From the NCBI GenBank assembly GCA_963803155.1, contig CAWDMN010000027.1, forward strand, positions 105,607 through 169,606: a stretch of DNA of 64,000 nt, in the 5' to 3' direction. Under the pieces are notes generated by a model, which saw only the letters and a program-made list of their open reading frames with translations, did no database searches and had not been told where the DNA came from. The position numbers and the translations under genes were made by a program. The stretch is from CAWDMN01 sp963803155. Its GTDB lineage: Bacteria > Acidobacteriota > Terriglobia > Versatilivoradales > Versatilivoraceae. This document shows positions 18,788 through 27,355 of this stretch, piece by piece (position 1 is the first letter of the stretch; each line of letters opens with the position of its first letter).

Positions 18788-19270
18788 ATGCTTCCAGATA
18801 GACTCCGACAAAATTTTTCCGACCTGATCGGCAAATACCCCTCAAAACGTTCAGCCCTGATTCCTATGTTGCTTTGTTCACAAGAGGAGTTTGGCTACGT
18901 GACGGATGAATCCATCCAGCTCATCGCCTCTACTTTGGCAATCCCGGAAATTGATGTTCGAGAAGTCATTTCATTTTATAGTATGCTGCGAATTCGCCCT
19001 GTTGGCCGGTTCCACATTCAAGTCTGCACCAACATTTCATGCCTATTGCTGGATGGAGAGAGCATACTCAAACATATTTCCAGCCGGCTGGGGATACAGC
19101 CGGGAGAGTTGACCTCCGATGGTTTTTTTTCACTGGCTGAAGTGGAATGTTTGGGTGCCTGCTGCAATGCCCCGGCAATGCAGGTCAACAATACCTATTA
19201 TGAGAATTTGACAATTGACAGGGTGGATCAGATTCTCATTCAATTGAGAAACGAAGTCTTGACTCACTAA
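18788..19270 (+). CDS. nuoE: NADH-quinone oxidoreductase subunit E
   Basis: The 160-residue thioredoxin-fold subunit of the complex I electron-input module. It carries a [2Fe-2S] cluster (N1a) through Cys80 and Cys85 (VCTNISC) and Cys121 and Cys125 (ECLGACC). It normally pairs with NuoF, which binds FMN and NADH. Here the next gene, four bases on, is nuoJ. NuoF, G, H and I are not between them, and no nuoA-D precede it. It may work with a NuoF encoded elsewhere. Confidence 0.92.
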   Translation: MLPDRLRQNFSDLIGKYPSKRSALIPMLLCSQEEFGYVTDESIQLIASTLAIPEIDVREVISFYSMLRIRPVGRFHIQVCTNISCLLLDGESILKHISSRLGIQPGELTSDGFFSLAEVECLGACCNAPAMQVNNTYYENLTIDRVDQILIQLRNEVLTH

Positions 19271-19274
19271 AAAG

Positions 19275-19787
19275 ATGGAACTATTTCTTTTTTTGATTCT
19301 CGCATCTCTCTGTTTGGTTTCCGCAATCAATGTGCTAATTCAGAAGCACCCTATTTTTTCGGCACTCTCCTTGATTGTTACCTTTCTTGCATTGGCGGGT
19401 ATATACCTGCAGATGCAGGCGGAATTTATTGCCGCAATGCAAGTGGTGATCTACACCGGTGCGATCATGGTGCTTTTTGTTTTTGTGATAATGATGGTAA
19501 ATGCCCGGCAGGAGCAGTATCAGGAAAGTCAAGCAACATTTATCAAATATTGCGCAGTTCCGCTTGGAATGGTTTTCGCCATTGGAATCATCGGCTCATT
19601 GATCCAGAGTGTCTCGCTGCTTGGCATCAGGATTGAGTTGCCGCCCATGGAAATCACAAAGATTACTGAATCGATTGGGCAGTTGCTTTATACAAAATAT
19701 TCCCTGCCGTTGGAATTGACGTCGGTCCTGCTGCTGGCAGCAATTCTCGGCGTGGTGGTATTGGCTAAGAAGGAAGTCTCGAAATAG
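19275..19787 (+). CDS. nuoJ: NADH-quinone oxidoreductase subunit J
   Basis: A 170-residue membrane subunit with about five helices. Its family signature is AEFIAAMQVVIYTGAIMVLF (residues 50-69), which contains the pi-bulge helix that couples quinone reduction to pumping. The start is four bases after the nuoE stop, so the two are co-transcribed and probably coupled. It heads the J-K-L-M-N membrane-arm series, which is in canonical order from here on. Confidence 0.94.
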   Translation: MELFLFLILASLCLVSAINVLIQKHPIFSALSLIVTFLALAGIYLQMQAEFIAAMQVVIYTGAIMVLFVFVIMMVNARQEQYQESQATFIKYCAVPLGMVFAIGIIGSLIQSVSLLGIRIELPPMEITKITESIGQLLYTKYSLPLELTSVLLLAAILGVVVLAKKEVSK

Positions 19788-19899
19788 TGTGGCTGATATT
19801 TCCAGGCTCTTTTTTGAGACATCAATCAATGCAAAATAACTAGGGGCATAAAAATTTTGTTCAGGATCAATCTGATCTTGAATAGATAGTGGAAAGCAC

Positions 19900-20208
19900 A
19901 TGGCAACGATTCCCATTAGCTACTACTTAATTCTGAGTGCCCTGTTATTCTCAATTGGCGTGATCGGATTTTTGCTCAAGCGCAATATTATTACGATTTT
20001 TCTCTGCGTTGAATTGATGTTGAATGCCGTGAATTTGACCTTTGTCGCCTTTGCCCGCTTTTACCGACTTTTAGATGGCCAGGTATTTGTCTTTTTTGTG
20101 ATGGCTGTCGCTGCCGCTGAAGCTGCGGTCGGGTTGGGGATCATTATTTTAATGTTTCGTAACCGGCAGAAGCTTGATGTGGATGAAGTCAATTTGATGA
20201 AGTGGTAA
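19900..20208 (+). CDS. nuoK: NADH-quinone oxidoreductase subunit K
   Basis: A 102-residue membrane protein with three helices, homologous to MrpC. It has the conserved acidic residue in CVELMLNAVNL, plus AAEAAVGLGIIILMFRNR. It sits between NuoJ and the antiporter-like subunits in the proton-pumping arm. GGAAAG lies about ten bases before the ATG. A 112-base gap separates it from nuoJ, longer than the other junctions. Confidence 0.95.
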   Translation: MATIPISYYLILSALLFSIGVIGFLLKRNIITIFLCVELMLNAVNLTFVAFARFYRLLDGQVFVFFVMAVAAAEAAVGLGIIILMFRNRQKLDVDEVNLMKW

Positions 20209-20274
20209 ACGATCCTGATTGGCCAAATCTCGTTGCGATTTGAATTGTTCAAACGGGTATCTTTAAATTAGAGT

Positions 20275-22233
20275 TTGGATTTTGTCCCCATGCCGCTAGC
20301 TCCGACATTATTGTTGATCCCGCTATTGCCTCTTTGTGGTGCGGTTATTAACGGCATTCTTGGAAAAAAATTCAGTCGTCTGTCAGTGAATGTTTTTGCA
20401 TTGACTCCCGTCATGCTTTCTTTTGGGGCCGCCATTGCCGCCGTCAATGTCCTTTTTTGGCCCGGCCCTGAAGGATTGGGCAATCGATATATAATCAATT
20501 ATTTCCCGTGGATTCAATCCGGTCACTTTCTAGCCCACTTTGGATTTCAGCTTGATCCGCTCACGGCTGTCATGTTGCTAGTGGTCACGGGCGTTGGCTT
20601 GGTAATTCACCTATACGCAGCTGGATACATGGCGCATGAAGGAGGCTATTACCGATTTTTTTCATTCTTGAATCTCTTCATGTTTTCCATGTTGATTTTG
20701 GTTTTGGCCAATAATTTTCTTTTGATGTTTGTCGGCTGGGAAGGTGTTGGCCTTTGTTCGTACCTCTTAATTGGTTTTTATTTCCGGCGGGGTAGTGCTG
20801 CCAATGCTGGGAAAAAAGCATTCATCGTCAACCGAATCGGAGATTTTGGATTCCTCCTCGCCATGTTTTTAATTTTTTGGACTTTTGGCTCGGTAGATTT
20901 TTCCCGGGTATTTTCTCAAGCCAGGTTTTCGGCGGCAACACAAGTTGGGGGAGGCGGAATCATCACTGTCATTTGTTTGTTGCTTTTCTTGGGGGCTACC
21001 GGCAAATCGGCCCAAATTCCCCTATACATATGGCTTCCTGACGCGATGGAAGGACCCACGCCAGTGAGCGCCTTGATCCACGCCGCCACAATGGTCACCG
21101 CCGGTATCTATATGGTGGCACGATGCAGCGTTTTATATTCTATGTCACCATTCGCCCTTTCGATCGTGGCGGCAGTGGGAGTTTTTACGGCATTAATGGC
21201 AGCCTCCATCGGCTTGCTGCAAACCGACATTAAAAAGATTTTGGCCTATTCGACGATCAGCCAGCTCGGCTTCATGTTTCTTGCATGCGGGGTTGGAGCT
21301 TTTTCCACCGGAATTTTCCACCTCATGACTCATGCCTTTTTTAAGGCTCTCTTGTTTCTCGGCGCAGGCAGCGTAATCCATGCTTTGAGCGGAGAACAAG
21401 ACATCCGTAAAATGGGTGGTTTACGACAATACATGCCGGTAACCGCCTGGACTATGCTTTTTGGCACTTTAGCTATCGCGGGTTTTTTTCCTTTTGCGGG
21501 CTTTTTCAGCAAGGATGAGATTCTCTGGCAAACATTAAGAGGTGGCCATTGGATGCTCTGGTTGGCGGGGATGATCGCCGCTGCCATGACATCTTTTTAC
21601 ATGTTCCGACTGATCTTCCTTGCTTTTTATGGAAAAAGCCGACTCTCTCACGAGGCGGCTCAACATTTGCACGAATCGCCACTAAGCATGACGATTCCTC
21701 TACGAATTCTCGCCCTGGGTTCACTGCTCGCCGGATGGTTGGGAGTACCACATATATTCCATCTGCCCAACTATTTCGAATCATTTCTCGAACCTGTATT
21801 TCGACAAAACGAAGGACTCGAACCTGCCGCCAGTCCAGCATCGTTGGAATGGCTGGTCATGGGTTTGTCACTGGGGATTGCGTTCTTGAGCGCCTATTCA
21901 GCTTACCTATTTTATATCCGAAATACAGAATTGCCAGAACGCCTGGCTCGACAATTCAATTTGATTTACCGAATCATTTTCAACAAATATTGGGTGGATG
22001 AGTGTTATCAAAGGTTGGTCGTCAATCCTCTACTGATCACGTCTCGTGAGTTTTTATGGCGCACTTTCGACATGAAGCTGATTGATGGTAGCGTGAATGG
22101 ACTCGCAAATTTGTTCTGGACTACTGGCGGGATAGTTCGGCACATTCATTCCGGATATGTCCGATCTTATGCCGGTTGGATTTTGCTTGGGGCTGTCACT
22201 ATTCTTTTCTACTGCATTTTTTTCATACATTAA
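20275..22233 (+). CDS. nuoL: NADH-quinone oxidoreductase subunit L
   Basis: The distal antiporter-like proton-pumping subunit, 652 residues with about 16 helices and the long C-terminal lateral helix. Landmarks are the helix-5 Glu in GWEGVGLCSYLLIGFYF (near 155) and the Lys in GKSAQIPLYIWLPDAMEGPT (near 245). HAATMVTAGIYMVAR and the broken-helix region LLQTDIKKILAYSTISQLGF are also present. The frame opens with TTG at 20275; an ATG five codons later at 20290 is an equally possible start and neither has a strong ribosome site. Confidence 0.95.
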   Translation: MDFVPMPLAPTLLLIPLLPLCGAVINGILGKKFSRLSVNVFALTPVMLSFGAAIAAVNVLFWPGPEGLGNRYIINYFPWIQSGHFLAHFGFQLDPLTAVMLLVVTGVGLVIHLYAAGYMAHEGGYYRFFSFLNLFMFSMLILVLANNFLLMFVGWEGVGLCSYLLIGFYFRRGSAANAGKKAFIVNRIGDFGFLLAMFLIFWTFGSVDFSRVFSQARFSAATQVGGGGIITVICLLLFLGATGKSAQIPLYIWLPDAMEGPTPVSALIHAATMVTAGIYMVARCSVLYSMSPFALSIVAAVGVFTALMAASIGLLQTDIKKILAYSTISQLGFMFLACGVGAFSTGIFHLMTHAFFKALLFLGAGSVIHALSGEQDIRKMGGLRQYMPVTAWTMLFGTLAIAGFFPFAGFFSKDEILWQTLRGGHWMLWLAGMIAAAMTSFYMFRLIFLAFYGKSRLSHEAAQHLHESPLSMTIPLRILALGSLLAGWLGVPHIFHLPNYFESFLEPVFRQNEGLEPAASPASLEWLVMGLSLGIAFLSAYSAYLFYIRNTELPERLARQFNLIYRIIFNKYWVDECYQRLVVNPLLITSREFLWRTFDMKLIDGSVNGLANLFWTTGGIVRHIHSGYVRSYAGWILLGAVTILFYCIFFIH

Positions 22234-22320
22234 TTTTTTAATCTATGCCTTTTGTGCTGGGGATTGACGGTCCATTTTTCACATGAATACGATTTGATTT
22301 AGCAATTTGCGGAGATCTTT

Positions 22321-23850
22321 TTGTCAAAAGGACTACTTTCATTTATCGTTTTTTGCCCATTATTGGGTGCCTTTTCTCTATGGCCCTTAAAGGAGAAGAA
22401 CACTCAATTTTGCAAATGGATCGCCTTTGGCATCTCTTCTTTTGATTTTATTGCTTCATTATTCTTGGTAGCAGGTTTTTCAAGTTCAGGACCGGATTTC
22501 CAGTTTGAAGAAAAAATGACATGGATCCCTTCCTTTGGCATTAGTTTTCACGTGGGCGTGGATGGGATCAGTCTGTTTTTGATTCTTCTCACCACTTTCC
22601 TCTCGCCTCTGGCTGTGTTGTGTTCATGGACTGCCATTCAGACTCGTGCGAAGTCTTATTACTTCCTGATGCTAATGCTGGAAACCGGTATGATCGGGGT
22701 TTTTGTCGCCCTGGACCTGATATTGTTTTACGTTTTCTGGGAAGCCATGCTGATCCCTATGATTTTTTTGATTGGTATTTGGGGCGGCGAAAACCGGATT
22801 TATGCCGCGATTAAGTTTTTCCTTTATACAATGGCTGGCTCGGTTTTAATGTTGGTCGCCATAATTTCTCTCTACCTGTACAATGGAGGGACGTCTTTCA
22901 GCTTTTTGGAAATCCTGCATCGCCTCCAGAACGGTCAGCTCTATCTGAATCCCCAACAACAATTCTGGCTGTTCCTGGCATTTTTCTTGGCATTTGCCAT
23001 CAAAGTCCCTCTTTTCCCACTTCACACCTGGCTTCCGGATGCTCATGTGGAAGCGCCTACTGCGGGTTCCGTCCTGCTAGCGGGGGTACTTCTGAAAATG
23101 GGAACCTATGGAATGATGAGATTTTGCCTGCCGCTCTTTCCCTCCACTTCTGTTCAATTGGCTCCTTATATCTCAGCGTTAGCTGTCATTGGAATTATTT
23201 ATGGCGCGTTGGTGGCGATGGTGCAGCCGGATATTAAAAAACTGGTGGCTTATTCTTCCGTAAGCCATCTTGGCTTTGTGGTTCTTGGCATTTTCTCTCT
23301 TAATCTGCAGGGAATGGAGGGAGCGCTTTACCAGATGTTGAATCATGGAGTCTCCACGGGAGCCCTCTTTTTATTAGTGGGTATGATTTATGAGCGCCGA
23401 CATACCCGTCAAATCGGGCAAATGGGCGGATTGGCCACTCCGATGCCTGTGTATGCCGCCATGTTTCTAATGATTACTCTATCTTCAATTGGTCTCCCCT
23501 TGATGAATGGATTTGTTGGGGAGTTTCTAATTCTCTTGGGTGCTTACCACTGGAATCCCACCTATGCGGTTCTGGCGGCTACTGGAGTCATCTTTTCAGC
23601 AGTCTATATGCTTTGGATGTATCAGCGAGTCTTTTTGGGCGAGGTGGTTCACGAACAAAATAGAATTCTGCCCGATCTGAATTTGCGGGAAAAAATAATC
23701 CTGGTTCCTCTGATCATTGCAGCCTTGTGGATGGGAATTTACTCTGGTCCCTTCCTGAAGAGAATGGAAAATTCAGTATCCCAAATCGTTAACTCAACGC
23801 AGTTTTCAACAGTTGTATCTGGCCAAAAGTTAAACGGTTTTTCTAGGTAA
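22321..23850 (+). CDS. nuoM: NADH-quinone oxidoreductase subunit M
   Basis: Antiporter-like proton-pumping subunit of 509 residues with about 14 helices. It has the helix-5 Glu in VFWEAMLIPMIFLIGIWGG, the pumping Lys in FAIKVPLFPLHTWLPDAHVE, and QPDIKKLVAYSSVSHLGFV as the discontinuous-helix region. The start is TTG with GCGGAGA about six bases upstream. It follows nuoL by 87 bases and precedes nuoN by 36. Confidence 0.95.
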   Translation: MSKGLLSFIVFCPLLGAFSLWPLKEKNTQFCKWIAFGISSFDFIASLFLVAGFSSSGPDFQFEEKMTWIPSFGISFHVGVDGISLFLILLTTFLSPLAVLCSWTAIQTRAKSYYFLMLMLETGMIGVFVALDLILFYVFWEAMLIPMIFLIGIWGGENRIYAAIKFFLYTMAGSVLMLVAIISLYLYNGGTSFSFLEILHRLQNGQLYLNPQQQFWLFLAFFLAFAIKVPLFPLHTWLPDAHVEAPTAGSVLLAGVLLKMGTYGMMRFCLPLFPSTSVQLAPYISALAVIGIIYGALVAMVQPDIKKLVAYSSVSHLGFVVLGIFSLNLQGMEGALYQMLNHGVSTGALFLLVGMIYERRHTRQIGQMGGLATPMPVYAAMFLMITLSSIGLPLMNGFVGEFLILLGAYHWNPTYAVLAATGVIFSAVYMLWMYQRVFLGEVVHEQNRILPDLNLREKIILVPLIIAALWMGIYSGPFLKRMENSVSQIVNSTQFSTVVSGQKLNGFSR

Positions 23851-23886
23851 TTGCCCTAAGTATCTTTTGGAGGAAAGTGCGTTCAC

Positions 23887-25341
23887 TTGATCATGCAAGA
23901 TAATCTGGCATTCGAGATACAACAGGCATTGCCCGAAATACTCCTGGCTGTTTCAGCCATCACGCTGGTACTGATTGACCTTTCCAAGCCAAATCGGCAA
24001 CGTGCGTCTCTTCTGGCTTGGGTGGCGCTGTTGGGGACTTTTTCCGCATTGATTGCCACGCTAAATTTAATTGGGAATGAGGGGCAGTACTTTTATGGGA
24101 TGGTGGTGATTGACAATTTCGGGATATTCTTCAGAGTGCTTTTTATTCTTGGAACGGCTTTTACGGTCTTAATTTCCCGGGACTACTGGGATGCGGCCGT
24201 TGTCCACTTGGGGGAATATTATGCCCTTTTGCTGCTCTCTAATCTCGGCTTGAATTTCATGGTCTCGAGTTATGAATTGATCGTCATATTTCTCGGGCTC
24301 GAAACGCTCTCAGTTTCTTTATACATCCTTTTGGGAATACGACGCAGAGACCTCAGATCAAACGAAGCCTCCCTGAAATATTTTTTATTGGGATCGTTTT
24401 CTTCTGCATTCTTGCTCTACGGTATTGCGCTGGCTTTTGGAGGCGCCTATACCACCAACATTCAGAAGATTTCGACCGTGATTTTTTCTTTACCGAGAAA
24501 CGACTTAGTTCTTATCGCGAGCGGCTTGCTTTTGGTCGGTTTGGGGTTCAAAGCCTCTTTGGCGCCATTTCATGTTTGGACTCCAGACGTTTACGAGGGT
24601 GCCCCTTCTCCGATTACAGGATTTATGTCGGTGGGGCCCAAAGCGGCGGCTTTTGCTGTCCTTTGCCGCTGGTTCTTGGAAGCTCTCCCTCTTCAGAGTC
24701 TACATTGGCGCCTCCTACTTTGGATTATCGCAGTGTTGACCATGAGTCTGGGAAATATCGCAGCTTTGGTTCAGACCAATATCAAGCGGCTTCTGGCATA
24801 TTCCTCTATTTCTCACGCCGGTTATGTATTAATTGCTTTGGTGGCGGGAAGCTCGGATGCAACTGCAAGCTTGCTCTCATATCTGGCGGCCTACACTCTG
24901 ACTAACCTTGGTGCCTTTGCAATTGTTTCTGCTTTAGCTAGGGAAGAAGAAAAGAAAGTCAACTTGAGCGATTACGCAGGACTCTCGTTTCGCAGGCCGT
25001 TTCTCTCGGCGTCGCTTGTTGTTTTTTTGTTGTCATTGGCGGGAATTCCCCTCACTGTAGGTTTTGTGGTCAAATTTTTCATCTTCCGAGCGGCATTGGA
25101 AGCTCATCTAGCATGGTTAGTGATCATTGCGGTGCTCAACAGTGCCCTGTCTGTGTATTATTATTCTAAAGTTATTGTTTATATGTACATGCATGATGAT
25201 CCTCATGTTGACGATTCTAAACCGAGCCTGCTTTGGATTAATTGTGCCGTCGCAATTTCACTTGGAGGGGTATTCTTTCTTGGAATCTTTCCGGAAATTC
25301 TCTGGCATTTATCGAGGATTTCCATCCCGAATCTTCATTAG
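23887..25341 (+). CDS. nuoN: NADH-quinone oxidoreductase subunit N
   Basis: The third antiporter-like subunit, 484 residues and about 14 helices. Family markers are FLGLETLSVSLYILLG, the Lys in GFKASLAPFHVWTPDVYEG, and QTNIKRLLAYSSISHAGYVL. GGAGGAAA at 23869-23876 is 10 bases before the TTG at 23887 and 16 before the ATG at 23893, which favours TTG. It is the last gene of the nuoEJKLMN series; a hairpin terminator lies 200 bases further on. Confidence 0.95.
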   Translation: MIMQDNLAFEIQQALPEILLAVSAITLVLIDLSKPNRQRASLLAWVALLGTFSALIATLNLIGNEGQYFYGMVVIDNFGIFFRVLFILGTAFTVLISRDYWDAAVVHLGEYYALLLLSNLGLNFMVSSYELIVIFLGLETLSVSLYILLGIRRRDLRSNEASLKYFLLGSFSSAFLLYGIALAFGGAYTTNIQKISTVIFSLPRNDLVLIASGLLLVGLGFKASLAPFHVWTPDVYEGAPSPITGFMSVGPKAAAFAVLCRWFLEALPLQSLHWRLLLWIIAVLTMSLGNIAALVQTNIKRLLAYSSISHAGYVLIALVAGSSDATASLLSYLAAYTLTNLGAFAIVSALAREEEKKVNLSDYAGLSFRRPFLSASLVVFLLSLAGIPLTVGFVVKFFIFRAALEAHLAWLVIIAVLNSALSVYYYSKVIVYMYMHDDPHVDDSKPSLLWINCAVAISLGGVFFLGIFPEILWHLSRISIPNLH

Positions 25342-25458
25342 CTTATGATATTGCCGCCTTCAGAAAAGTATAATTATCGATTTATGCTATTGAAATAAAA
25401 GCATTTGTTTTAATGTTAAGATTTCCACAGTTTTTCCACAGGGTTAATGAAAAGGCTC

Positions 25459-25488
25459 TTGACTTTCTTGTTTTTGTTGATTTATACT
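25459..25488 (+). promoter_or_regulatory. Strong sigma70-type promoter between nuoN and tRNA-Thr
   Basis: TTGACT at 25459-25464, an 18-base spacer, and TATACT at 25483-25488. Transcription would begin near 25495. It could drive a short RNA ending at the hairpin below, or the tRNA if that hairpin is read through. Confidence 0.6.
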
Positions 25489-25494
25489 TTGGTT

Positions 25495-25576
25495 GGCTTA
25501 GCGGTTGACATTAGCGCATACGTCAATCCTCTCTTTTGACAGTGCTCACCACACGTTGGTGAGCACTTTTGTTTTT
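25495..25576 (+). ncRNA. Candidate small RNA of about 80 nt
   Basis: Defined only by a strong promoter and a good intrinsic terminator about 80 bases apart, with no open frame between. Internally, TTGAC (25505-25509) can pair with GTCAA (25522-25526) to form a first hairpin before the terminator hairpin. It is not a known family to my eye. The alternative is a tRNA-Thr leader with an attenuator. Confidence 0.3.
25541..25576 (+). terminator. Intrinsic terminator upstream of tRNA-Thr
   Basis: A perfect 10-bp stem (AGTGCTCACC at 25541-25550, GGTGAGCACT at 25558-25567) with a 7-base loop, then TTTGTTTTT. It would end the nuo transcript and/or the short RNA started near 25495. Confidence 0.85.
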
Positions 25577-25611
25577 CTCCAGCCTGAATTTTCTTATTTC
25601 TCCCAGATCAC

Positions 25612-25687
<76 letters not shown>

Positions 25688-25924
25688 CTTTCGCTTCCCG
25701 CATGAAATGACCTATCAGTGCCCTTCCCCCACAGCCTTGGGATCGCAATTCCGAGATGGCATTTCCATCGAGTTGGAGTGAATTCCTGTAGAAGTTTCCA
25801 AGATATCCCGCAGTCGTTAATGTCATTCCCCTTTTATGCTAATAAAATTGACCTCGGCTTAACGAACCATTACCCTAGAAATTTGCTTCCCGCGTATCTT
25901 TTCCATTTTCATCGCGGAGTGAAT

Positions 25925-27355
25925 ATGAGGGTATTAGTTGTCAGCACTAATCGTTTCCAGAAGCCAATGCCTGTTGTGCCGTATGGTGCCTGTCTCGTAG
26001 CGGAGGCCGCCAAGCGATCCGGACATGTGGTGCGACTTTTGGACCTTATGTTCGAGAATAATCCCACCAGGGTATTGGAAGAAGCCCTGGAACAATTTAA
26101 TCCTGAGGTTGTGGGATTCTCTATCAGGAATATTGACAACAATGACATGGTTCACCCTGTTGCCTTTATTGAAGAGGTGAAGGGTTTGGCCGCTATTGTT
26201 AGGCGGAACTCCCCTGCGCGTTTAGTTCTTGGGGGGGCCGCTATTCCCATTTTGCCTCTCCAACTGCTTCAGGCCACAGGAGCGGATTGGGCGGTGAAGT
26301 GGGATGGAGATATATTGTTCCCGCAGTTGTTGGATATCCTGAGTATGGGGGGAGATCCAGCAGGCATTCCAGGAATTGTAGATTCCAAGCAGACCGACAC
26401 CTTGCGAGTGGCCAATTGTGGATGTGAGAATCCCTCCAGAATATTCGCCCTGAAATTTCAGAATTGGATCAATTTAAAGTCCTATGCCTCGATGTTTTCC
26501 CCAATTCCTTTAAAGACCCAGTGGGGATGCCCATTCGATTGTATTTACTGCACCTACCCGGTGACTGAAGGCAAAGAGTATCAATTGGCTTCCCTCACCC
26601 AAGTGGTGGCAGACGTTAGACAATTGATAAACTGCGGAATATCCGACATTGAGTTTGTCGACAATGTCTTCAACTCCCCCTATGAACATGCCTTAGGGAT
26701 ATGCAGGGCACTGTCAGCACCTGAGTTTGCTCACAAAGTCCGGTTTCATACCGTCGAGTTGAATCCCGCTTTCCTGGATGATGAGTTGCTAACGACTATG
26801 GAATCCGCCGGATTTGCTGGCATCGGCATCACGGCAGAAAGCGCCGTGGATTCAGTGTTGATAGGGTTGGGGAAAAACTTTCGATCTTCTGAAGTAGTCA
26901 GAGCCGCAACCCTGGTGAATCGTCACAGAATCCCCTGTTTTTGGGTTTTTCTATTGGGAGGGCCCGGAGAAACAAAGGAGAGTGTCCTCGAAACGCTAGA
27001 ATTTGCAGGAAAGAAGATTCGCCCTTCCGATCCAGTTTTTTTCAATATCGGCCTGCGGATTTATCCAGGAACCAAGTTGGAAATTCTAGCCAGAGCAAAA
27101 GGAATTCACCGAAAGCCCACAGATCAATGGCTCGAACCATCTTTTTATTTTTCACCTCAGCTGGACCCGGGCTGGCTGCACGCCACACTCAAAAATGCCG
27201 CCCGAAAGCATTTTAATTTTATCACCCCGACCGAATTTGCACTGCCGTTTCTGGACAAGGTATATCGGTTGGCTTACCAGGCAGGCCTAAAACCTCCCAT
27301 CTGGAAATATACGAGGCTGATCCGCAGGGGCCTGAATCTTATAGGAGCAAATTAA
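25925..27355 (+). CDS. B12-binding-domain radical SAM protein
   Basis: A 476-residue enzyme in two parts. Residues 1-150 form a Rossmann-like cobalamin-binding domain (MRVLVVSTNRFQKPMPVVPY ... LVLGGAAIPILP) that lacks a clear DxHxxG lower-ligand motif, as many of this class do. Residues 195-400 form a radical SAM barrel with the cluster ligands Cys202, Cys206 and Cys209 (WGCPFDCIYC) and a glycine-rich LLGGPGET strand. Such proteins do radical methylations or rearrangements of unactivated carbons; the substrate is unknown here. The frame is open from 25718, but the domain begins at the ATG at 25925. Its stop overlaps the start of the polyketide synthase gene by one base, so the two almost certainly act together. 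Confidence 0.85.
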   Translation: MRVLVVSTNRFQKPMPVVPYGACLVAEAAKRSGHVVRLLDLMFENNPTRVLEEALEQFNPEVVGFSIRNIDNNDMVHPVAFIEEVKGLAAIVRRNSPARLVLGGAAIPILPLQLLQATGADWAVKWDGDILFPQLLDILSMGGDPAGIPGIVDSKQTDTLRVANCGCENPSRIFALKFQNWINLKSYASMFSPIPLKTQWGCPFDCIYCTYPVTEGKEYQLASLTQVVADVRQLINCGISDIEFVDNVFNSPYEHALGICRALSAPEFAHKVRFHTVELNPAFLDDELLTTMESAGFAGIGITAESAVDSVLIGLGKNFRSSEVVRAATLVNRHRIPCFWVFLLGGPGETKESVLETLEFAGKKIRPSDPVFFNIGLRIYPGTKLEILARAKGIHRKPTDQWLEPSFYFSPQLDPGWLHATLKNAARKHFNFITPTEFALPFLDKVYRLAYQAGLKPPIWKYTRLIRRGLNLIGAN

